Below, in pieces: positions 39,100 through 45,913 of a stretch of 45,913 nucleotides of DNA. Origin of the DNA: Desulfobacterales bacterium. GTDB taxonomy: Bacteria; Desulfobacterota; Desulfobacteria; Desulfobacterales; SKZT01. The position numbers and the translations under genes were made by a program. The notes under the pieces are model-generated. The model saw only the letters and a list, made by a program, of their open reading frames with translations, was not told the origin of the DNA and did no database searches. Each line of letters begins with the position of its first letter. Position 1 is the first letter of the stretch. Where the stretch lies: contig JAGYNR010000006.1 of the NCBI GenBank assembly GCA_018399715.1, positions 1-45,913 on the forward strand, read 5' to 3'.

Positions 39100-39624
39100 A
39101 TGAGTCTTTTATATGGTATTGTTACTGGCATTATTTTCGGTTTTCTTCTGCAAAAAGCTCACGTTTTAAGGTATGATAAGCAAATCGGGGCCTTAAGATT
39201 AATAGATATGACCATTGTCAAATTCATGTTGAGTGCTATCATTGTAGCGTCTATCGGTATTTACACATTGAAAGACCTTGGCCTGATTCAACTGAGTATC
39301 AAAGCAACTTCCCTGGGAGCCCAATTAGTCGGAGGCACACTGTTTGGTATTGGCTGGGGGCTTTTGGGGTATTGCCCGGGAACCGCGGCAGGTGCGCTGG
39401 GTGAAGGCCGGATAGATGGTCTTTGGGGGATTCTCGGGATGTTGTGTGGCGGTGCGCTATATGCTGCCGTTTATCCATTCACCAAAACTTATATCATCAG
39501 TATGGGAAGCTATGGAAAAATAAGCCTCCCGGAGATAATAGGAATCAATCATTGGGTTGTGATCCTTATACTTACCGCACTTTATATCTTGTTATTCTAT
39601 TTTTTTGAACGAAAAAATCTATAA
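39100..39624 (+). CDS. YeeE/YedE (DUF395) second half-transporter subunit with conserved Cys (GYCPGT)
   Basis: MSLLYGIVTGIIFGFLLQKAHVLRYDKQIGALRL...GIGWGLLGYCPGTAAGALGEGRIDGLWGILGMLCGGALYA. Confidence 0.88.
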   Translation: MSLLYGIVTGIIFGFLLQKAHVLRYDKQIGALRLIDMTIVKFMLSAIIVASIGIYTLKDLGLIQLSIKATSLGAQLVGGTLFGIGWGLLGYCPGTAAGALGEGRIDGLWGILGMLCGGALYAAVYPFTKTYIISMGSYGKISLPEIIGINHWVVILILTALYILLFYFFERKNL

Positions 39625-39645
39625 CTTTAGCGAAAGGAGTATTTT

Positions 39646-40365
39646 ATGTCGGAAGAAATGGAAGTCGGCTGCGCCAGGCCGACAGGAGGCCCTGTGGGAG
39701 AAAGCATTGAAACTGCATCTGAACATCCGCCAGCAACCAAAAAGGAGGAACCGTCTATGATCCAAGTGGGAAAAAAAGCGCCGGATTTTGCTGCACCCGC
39801 TTATCAAAATGGTAAATTTATATCTGTCAAACTTTCGGAATATTTAGGAAAATGGGTTGTCCTTTGTTTTTATCCAGGTGATTTTACCTTTGTCTGAGCC
39901 ACTGAAATTTCAGCGGTCGCTGAAAAATACGTGGAATTTCAGAAGCTGGGTGTAGAAATCCTTTCGATGAGCATTGACAGCGTTTTTGTCCACAAAATGT
40001 GGAATGACAACGAACTATCCAAAATGGTTCAAGGAGGCGTTTTGTTTCCGATGTTATCCGATGCCGGTGGAAGAGTCGGCAAAGTGTTCGGAGTATTCGA
40101 TGAAGACGCCGGTGTTGAAACCCGTGGCAGATTTATCATCGATCCGGATGGTGTCGTACAAGGCTATGAGGTACTGACACCTGCTGTTGGACGCAATGTT
40201 GAGGAAAGCTTAAGACAAATACAAGCGCTGCAATTGGTCCGAAACAGCAAAGGCACTGAAGCAACGCCATCAGGATGGAAACCGGGCAAAACAACCCTTA
40301 AGCCAGGCCCTGACCTTGTCGGTAAAGTATGGGAAGTTTGGAAAACTGAAATGGCGTTTGATTAA
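39646..40365 (+). CDS. Selenocysteine-containing peroxiredoxin (AhpC/TSA family), UGA-Sec at codon 84
   Basis: ...[16 protein letters not shown](TGA 39895-39897)[35 protein letters not shown]...[17 protein letters not shown]...MAFD*. Cys-Prx motif is DFTFVCPTE. Alternative ATG at 39757 with AAAGGAGG RBS. Confidence 0.92.
39908..39925 (+). promoter_or_regulatory. Candidate bacterial SECIS element for the peroxiredoxin
   Basis: TTTCAGC-GGTC-GCTGAAA: perfect 7-bp stem, GGUC loop starting 18 nt after the UGA. Confidence 0.83.
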
Positions 40366-40405
40366 TCACACAAATTTATTCAATTTATCGGGGCGCCTTT
40401 TAGTT

Positions 40406-40458
40406 GTAGGGTGTGTTCTCGCACTAACTAAATTTACGGTGCATAAAATGCACCCTAC
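40406..40458. repeat. 53-bp palindromic intergenic element with GTAGGGTG/CACCCTAC ends
   Basis: GTAGGGTG...GGTGCATAAAATGCACC(CTAC); internal perfect hairpin 40438-40454. Confidence 0.6.
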
Positions 40459-40535
40459 CCGGCCGATTGTCCCTATATTGAGCCAGAAATTGATTTAATC
40501 GACAAAATAAATTGCATGAAAACGAGCACTTATGA

Positions 40536-41450
40536 CTAACAAGATAACTTATAGAGGGTCGTTAGAAAAAAGATGACGCCAAAAACGCTAATAGCTGCTC
40601 CCGATAGTATTCCAATAACCCTCTCGATCGTTTCGATGTGTTTTTTTGCCATCATGTTTAAAAATCCGGCTTTCCCTAAAATAACAAGCGTCACTACAAA
40701 AGAAATGGTCGTCGCCATACCGATTGAAATACAGATCGCCAACATCAGGCCAAGAAGCATTACATCCATGGACAGACAAAACAGCATGACCATTACCACC
40801 GCAGGACAAGGAACCAAACCGACCGCCAGAGCCCACGGCAACAGACTTTTTCGTGAATCTGCTACGGGTCGTTCTTCTTTTTTTGCTGTCTTTGCAAACA
40901 ATAAAGCATAGCCACTTTTAAAAAAAATGCCTAATCCGAGAAGGGCAATCAACCCGAAACTTACCATTTGAGTCACGGTAGTGGACATCTCAAGGGTTTC
41001 ACCGAAACTTTGCTGAATAATATACCGCAACCCAAAAACGCCCACTATTCCTGAAAAACCGTGAATAATTGCGATACAAAGACCAAATACCCATCCCCAC
41101 ACAATGGAAATCTTGTGAGATAAAATATACGAAGCCGCAATAAACTTTCCGTGTCCGGGTCCGGCTGCATGGATCGCGCCATAAGAAAAAGCAAGTCCTA
41201 TCAGTAATATCAGCGGCTTGATGCTGCTTTCACTTTGGGTGACGCGAATCAGTTCAGATATCTTTTGTTTCAACTGGTGTTGCCATAAAATAATTTGAAA
41301 AATCACACGCGTCTTTAAGCTTGGTTTTGTCTTTTCATGATGATTTTCCGGTTCCGTTATGAACGGATTACGACACCAGACAGGGGTAGCGAATGAAAAC
41401 AAAACGACAAAAAGAATCCATAAAACCAAAAATCGCTTCATTGTTTCCAT
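40536..41450 (-). CDS. NicO/RcnA-type nickel/cobalt transporter
   Basis: LLIGLAFSYGAIHAAGPGHGKFIAASYIL...FGLCIAIIHGFSGIVGVFGLRYI...GLVPCPAVVMVMLF. Confidence 0.88.
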   Translation of the reverse strand: METMKRFLVLWILFVVLFSFATPVWCRNPFITEPENHHEKTKPSLKTRVIFQIILWQHQLKQKISELIRVTQSESSIKPLILLIGLAFSYGAIHAAGPGHGKFIAASYILSHKISIVWGWVFGLCIAIIHGFSGIVGVFGLRYIIQQSFGETLEMSTTVTQMVSFGLIALLGLGIFFKSGYALLFAKTAKKEERPVADSRKSLLPWALAVGLVPCPAVVMVMLFCLSMDVMLLGLMLAICISIGMATTISFVVTLVILGKAGFLNMMAKKHIETIERVIGILSGAAISVFGVIFFLTTLYKLSC

Positions 41451-42079
41451 TTAAACTCCAGAAAAAGCGCCCAGGGGTGAATCATATCGAAATAAATTTT
41501 GGTCTCCGGATCTTTTTTGACAGCCGTCTTTACATTAAAAGCTTCTGCAGATATAAGCGAAAATGGTTTTTTTTGAGTAAAAAAGATGGCCGTATAATAG
41601 GTTGGATCATAAGTTGCGATGCATATTTTTTTAAACTGATTCGTAGCTGTCACATGGCAGGGAATAAAAAATTCGTAGATTAGTTTTTTGTCATCTATTA
41701 GCGCCTGGAAATTTTTTATATACTTGACCCGGAAAGGTCTTGTGTTGATTCTAATAAAATGAAAAAAACTAAATTCCTTGATATAAAAAAATGCTTTTTC
41801 TTTTATGATGGCTATTTCATCCGGCTCAAATTTTCCATTCCGATTACAATCGTAGTCTTCAACAATCATGGCGGTAAACATCTCGTCAAATTCCCATTGA
41901 GCATTTATGCCTGCAAGCCCCTTGTCATCAAATATAATTTTCAACCGCTGAGCAATGAAAACATGTGGATGCGCCCTTACTTCAGACGACATTAACACGA
42001 ATGCACTTATCATCAGAATGCAAACCCCAACACAAACCAGTATTGGAAAACCGCGTATGTAAAAATCAGCCTGCTTCAT
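41438..42079 (-). CDS. DUF1007 periplasmic protein associated with NicO transporter
   Basis: Signal peptide, EVRAHPHVFIAQRLKIIFDDKGLAGINAQWEFDEMFTAMIVEDYDCNRNGKFEPDEIA; overlaps the transporter start. Confidence 0.88.
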   Translation of the reverse strand: MKQADFYIRGFPILVCVGVCILMISAFVLMSSEVRAHPHVFIAQRLKIIFDDKGLAGINAQWEFDEMFTAMIVEDYDCNRNGKFEPDEIAIIKEKAFFYIKEFSFFHFIRINTRPFRVKYIKNFQALIDDKKLIYEFFIPCHVTATNQFKKICIATYDPTYYTAIFFTQKKPFSLISAEAFNVKTAVKKDPETKIYFDMIHPWALFLEFKWKQ

Positions 42080-42133
42080 TACCAGATTGACAGGTAATCT
42101 TGTTTTTTAAAACTATAATCTGTAAAAAAAATT

Positions 42134-44494
42134 TCATTTATTATCATTGTTTTCCATAAGAAGCTCTTTCAATTTCCGGGAAAGTTCTATCAGGTCAAAT
42201 GGTTTTTGTATAAAACCATTGCAGCCGCGGTCCAGTATTTCTTGTGCCCTGCCGTCTACGCTGTAACCACTGGAAAGCATAACCTTGACTTCTGGATCTA
42301 TCTGCCATAGCCGGTCAAACGTCTCTCCCCCATCCATTTCCGGCATGATCATATCCAGTAATACCAGATCTATATTCCCCTTATTGTGCTGATAAATATC
42401 GACCGCTTCTTTTCCAGAAGATGCTGTTAGCACCTTGTAACCAAGTTTTTCCAACATTTTGCTGCCCACATCCGTAACGATTTTTTCGTCATCAACAAAT
42501 AATATTGTTCCTTTACCTTCGAAAGCGGTTTCTTGTTGACAAGTGGTTTCTTTTATCATTTCTTCGGATGCAGGAAGATAAATATAAAATGTTGTCCCGC
42601 ATCCCAATTTACTACCTACATCGATGAAACCATTGTGTTGTTTTATGATTCCGTAGGCAGAAGAAAGCCCAAGCCCTGTTCCCCCGCCAATTTCTTTGGT
42701 CGTAAAAAAAGGATCAAATATCCTCTCACAAATTTCTTTCTTCATTCCGATACCCGTATCCGCCACTGAAATCTTTACATATCTGCCGGGCTTTACATTA
42801 TGAGGACTGACGAAATCCTTTTCCAATAGAACATTTTGGGTCTTCAGATAAATTTTCCCGCCTGCAGGCATAGCCTGTGCGGCATTAATGAAAAGATTTA
42901 ACAAAACCTGTTCTATTTGCCAACGATCCAGTTCAATGGTGAAAACATCTACCTGATACTTTGCAGCGATACGGATTTCTTTCCTGGTTCGGCCAAACAT
43001 TTCAGCGCTTTTCCGGATAATCGAATTGATATTATACGGTCTGACTTCATGCTTAGCGCCTTTTGCTATCCCCAACAGTTGGCGGGTTAACGATACACCC
43101 CGCTGAACATATTCCTCTATGTGTTTAATCCTTTCATAAAACTCACTTTTATCGAGGCCGTTTAGCAACAATAGTGATGCGTTGCCCTGTAAGCCCATCA
43201 ACAGATTATTAAAATCGTGTGCGATTCCACCTGCCAACAGTCCGAGGCTTTCCAGTTTCTGAGCACGGAATACCTGTTCCCGAAAATGCTCTTTTTCATT
43301 TTCTTTATCCATCAGTTCAAATTCAGCTCCTATCATCTGGCTAACGGTCTTTATCAGGTTTAAATCCCAGTCACTAAACGTTCGTTCTTTTCCAAATGTG
43401 TTTATGACCCCGATAACATCTCCCGTATGACTAAAAACAGGCAATCCCGCATAACACTTTGCTGCAGTATCGGATAGACATCTGGCTGATGGGAAGTTCT
43501 TACTCACCCCGGATTCGAAAATAACCGCTTGTTTTTTAACAATTATCTGCTGCAAAGGAAGGCCATCGGGTGAAAAATTGACGGTTGAATTTAATCCATG
43601 CGTAGCTGACGCGACGGCGATGAAACCTTTTTCCTCATTGACAAATCTTGTTATCAAAACATTTAATCCGAGCGCATCGGAAATCGTATTGGCTAAACGA
43701 GCAAAAAGCTGTTCTCCATGGTTTGTAACAGCGATACGATACAGCTTCTCAATCCAGCGACTTCTTTGCTCGAGGGATTGTTTCATTTGCGCTATGTTGT
43801 CACTCAAAAATTCGAGTTCATAGATTCCTTTGTAATCAGGAGATTTCCCTGCGCGAACAGATGTGATAATTTTGTTGATGGGGCTTCGAAGCAACTTTTC
43901 CAGAAGAAAAAAAGTGACTAGTATGCTGAAAAGCAGAAGAATACCGGTAACAATATAGACAGCTTTTACCTGATTCATCAGCGGTGCATATTGAGTCGTG
44001 TCTTTAATCAAATCCACCCGCCAACTCCAGGGTTTAAAATTAAAATGGGTAATATAGCATAACTCGCCGTTATGAGTGATGCAGGATGACGTTTCCCGGG
44101 CTTGATGTTGTGCGAGATATTTTTTCACAGGAGGGGAAATACGCATCAGCAAAAATTCATCATGTCTATTGTCATATATCCGGCATTCCAAATGACTTCT
44201 TTTTACATAATCCTCTATGGCTCCCACCGTCAGGGCCTTTTTCACTCTAACCGCCCTGGAATTGCCTAATTGACCATCTTCTATCAGCTCTGTGAAATTT
44301 TGATCACAAATACTGTAGACCTCTTTAGAAATCCCTCGCAGTGCCGCGTTTATTTGTTGATGGGCAAAATCAGATACGGATCTTAACACAAAAAAATACA
44401 GTCCTGCTCCCAATACGATGGTGACAATAACCACTGGTAAAACCATTTGAAGGGCAAGGCTGTTAAATATTCGTTTGTGATATTTTTTGCTCAA
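42134..44494 (-). CDS. Hybrid histidine kinase: TM sensor, GAF, HisKA, HATPase, receiver (likely TTG start at 44494)
   Basis: GGIAHDFNNLLMGLQGNASLLLLNG; GGTGLGLSSAYGIIKQHNG; receiver FVDDEKIVTD...LLDMIMPEMDGGE...QKPFDLIEL. ORF-track start at 44557 overlaps the SBP gene. Confidence 0.88.
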   Translation of the reverse strand: MSKKYHKRIFNSLALQMVLPVVIVTIVLGAGLYFFVLRSVSDFAHQQINAALRGISKEVYSICDQNFTELIEDGQLGNSRAVRVKKALTVGAIEDYVKRSHLECRIYDNRHDEFLLMRISPPVKKYLAQHQARETSSCITHNGELCYITHFNFKPWSWRVDLIKDTTQYAPLMNQVKAVYIVTGILLLFSILVTFFLLEKLLRSPINKIITSVRAGKSPDYKGIYELEFLSDNIAQMKQSLEQRSRWIEKLYRIAVTNHGEQLFARLANTISDALGLNVLITRFVNEEKGFIAVASATHGLNSTVNFSPDGLPLQQIIVKKQAVIFESGVSKNFPSARCLSDTAAKCYAGLPVFSHTGDVIGVINTFGKERTFSDWDLNLIKTVSQMIGAEFELMDKENEKEHFREQVFRAQKLESLGLLAGGIAHDFNNLLMGLQGNASLLLLNGLDKSEFYERIKHIEEYVQRGVSLTRQLLGIAKGAKHEVRPYNINSIIRKSAEMFGRTRKEIRIAAKYQVDVFTIELDRWQIEQVLLNLFINAAQAMPAGGKIYLKTQNVLLEKDFVSPHNVKPGRYVKISVADTGIGMKKEICERIFDPFFTTKEIGGGTGLGLSSAYGIIKQHNGFIDVGSKLGCGTTFYIYLPASEEMIKETTCQQETAFEGKGTILFVDDEKIVTDVGSKMLEKLGYKVLTASSGKEAVDIYQHNKGNIDLVLLDMIMPEMDGGETFDRLWQIDPEVKVMLSSGYSVDGRAQEILDRGCNGFIQKPFDLIELSRKLKELLMENNDNK

Positions 44495-45744
44495 AAGAGA
44501 GGCTCCGCCGTACGAATCTCTTTTGGGCAGACGATCTCTTTTTTCCCCTCCTGCCATTGAATGGTAAAAGCGTGCTGTCGAATTTGTTTTCCGTTGCTGT
44601 CCACCCCGAAACGTCCGATAATTGTTGTGGTATCCAGATGAAATAGTGTTGAACGAACTTTTTTCTTATCAATACTTTGCGCTTCTCTTATGGCTTCTGC
44701 CAGAACCTGCCCGCCTGCATAGGCAAGACCGGCATGATATCCCGGAGAACCACCATAGGCATTTATAAAATCTTTCTCAAACTTACGGGCACCCGGATAA
44801 TTGGCCCTGGGTTCCCACAGCGAAGTTCCGAAAACAAGCTCCGCATCTTTACCGCATTTATCATAAAACGCCTGAAGCGCTGGTCCGACAGAAGCATAAA
44901 AAACTTCAGGCCGCCAGTTAATGCGTTTTAATACCTGAATCATATCCACAGACTCATCCATGTGCCCACAAACCATCAGTACCTGGCAATTCTTTTTCTT
45001 TGCTTCGAGAGCGAACGGATCCAACCGTTTGGTACCCTTCTTAAATCCTATGTATACAGAAACCTTTAGTCCAAATCGTTTGGCCCATTTTCTTGAACTT
45101 TCCGCCAGGTCAATTGAAAAAGGATCTTTTGCAAAGACAATGGCAATATTGTTTAAATCATTCATTACCATGAGTTCAAGCAACCCAACCGAAAATTTGC
45201 TCGCCGGCGTATAGATACCGATAGCGTTATGGCATCCCATCTCCCAAAGTCTGTCGGCTGCAGCGCCAGCAATTAAAATGGGAATATCGTGTCTTTCGGC
45301 AATGGGAAGAACAGCTTCGGTAATAAGGCTGGAATAAGGCGCAAATAAAAAGTCCACATTATCTTTTTCGATAATCTGCTGATACAATGTTCTGGCATAC
45401 TCCGGGTCACTTTTGTCATCCTTGACTATCAGTTGAACCGATCTCCCCAGTATGCCACCTTCCCTGTTGACATGATTTTCCCATAACCTGAAACCTTTAT
45501 AAAGGGCATTGGATATAACATCAAATTTTCCTGTCAGCCCTAAACTACACCCTACCTTTATAGGCGGTTCAGCAAAACAAGATGCATAAAAAAAATAAAA
45601 CAAAAAAAGAAGGAAACAAAACACCTTACAACAGAACCGGCTCAAAAAATATGACGACTGTGTAATCAAACAAAGACATGAACGATATAAAAGACCCCGT
45701 TTCCCAACAGAATAAACGGGGTTGATGACATTTTGAAGCATCAA
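44491..45744 (-). CDS. ABC-type branched-chain amino acid-like periplasmic binding protein (N-terminus uncertain)
   Basis: PPIKVGCSLGLTGKFDVISNALYKGFRLWENHVNREGGILGRSVQLIVKDDKSDPEYARTLYQQII: Peripla_BP_6; stop overlaps kinase TTG. Confidence 0.87.
   Translation of the reverse strand: MMLQNVINPVYSVGKRGLLYRSCLCLITQSSYFLSRFCCKVFCFLLFLFYFFYASCFAEPPIKVGCSLGLTGKFDVISNALYKGFRLWENHVNREGGILGRSVQLIVKDDKSDPEYARTLYQQIIEKDNVDFLFAPYSSLITEAVLPIAERHDIPILIAGAAADRLWEMGCHNAIGIYTPASKFSVGLLELMVMNDLNNIAIVFAKDPFSIDLAESSRKWAKRFGLKVSVYIGFKKGTKRLDPFALEAKKKNCQVLMVCGHMDESVDMIQVLKRINWRPEVFYASVGPALQAFYDKCGKDAELVFGTSLWEPRANYPGARKFEKDFINAYGGSPGYHAGLAYAGGQVLAEAIREAQSIDKKKVRSTLFHLDTTTIIGRFGVDSNGKQIRQHAFTIQWQEGKKEIVCPKEIRTAEPLF
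45695..45721 (-). promoter_or_regulatory. Leader hairpin followed by U-rich tract near the SBP start (attenuator-like)
   Basis: Minus strand CCCCGTTT-ATTCTGTTGGG-AAACGGGG followed by TCTTTT. Confidence 0.4.
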
Positions 45745-45847
45745 TAGTATTTTCTCCTATCTTAAGAAAGATACCCTGCTTTTTTAATGTTTACCTTTTA
45801 TGAAAAATTGCTTGAAAAGTCAAGCCACTCATATTCCGAAACATAAG

Positions 45848-45913
45848 TAGTGCCCGAACGAAAAATAGGATTTTTCGTTAAGATCAAGGAAGACGAAAAT
45901 TTTAACCACAGAC
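45848..45913 (-). repeat. Long MITE-like palindromic repeat, copy 6 (truncated by window edge)
   Basis: TAGTGCCCGAACGAAAAATAGGATTTTTCGTTAAGATCAAGGAAGACGAAAATTTTAACCACAGAC matches copy 3 start. Confidence 0.9.

Noticed and set aside
39895-39897. Genome-wide TGA reassignment (e.g. TGA=Trp or Gly) rather than Sec
   Set aside because: Other genes in the window end at TGA (YhaO-like nuclease, psd, glmM), so TGA is a normal stop here.
39931-40365. ORF-track entry as an independent gene
   Set aside because: It is the C-terminal part of the Sec-peroxiredoxin, in frame with 39646.

Overview
This window looks like chromosomal DNA from a sulfate-reducing Desulfobacterota-type bacterium. The taxonomy is inferred from a complete Qrc complex locus, FolE2, and Sec-containing genes. 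It is mostly housekeeping and energy metabolism: YhaN/YhaO-like repair ATPase and nuclease, psd-pssA, isopropylmalate dehydrogenase, greA-rpoZ-ttcA-folE2, HU, a standalone AICAR-transformylase, murA, ccsBA plus qrcABCD and a small unannotated ORF, a Gld-type ABC transporter with GldG/DUF4340, a beta-helix protein with glmM, purB, moaB-pyrR, mobA-moaE-moaC, mltA, two SBP-linked hybrid histidine kinases, and a NicO/DUF1007 pair. The strongest discovery is at 38570-40365. Two adjacent genes, a YeeE/YedE-family (DUF395) half-transporter and an AhpC/TSA peroxiredoxin, are each interrupted by an in-frame TGA exactly where the family's catalytic or conserved Cys is expected (RLAGG-U-PSGHG and PGDFTFV-U-ATEI). 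Each TGA is followed within about 20 nt by a perfect hairpin with a GGUC(UG) apical loop, which is the bacterial SECIS signature. I read these as two neighbouring selenoproteins that ORF callers split or truncate, and the Sec-containing YeeE/YedE protein may be novel. The second notable signal is a dispersed palindromic MITE-like family (six copies, long ~145 bp and short ~40 bp forms, TAGTGCC...GGCACTA ends). One short copy carries compensatory stem changes, and the short form is explainable by deletion between 8-bp direct repeats.
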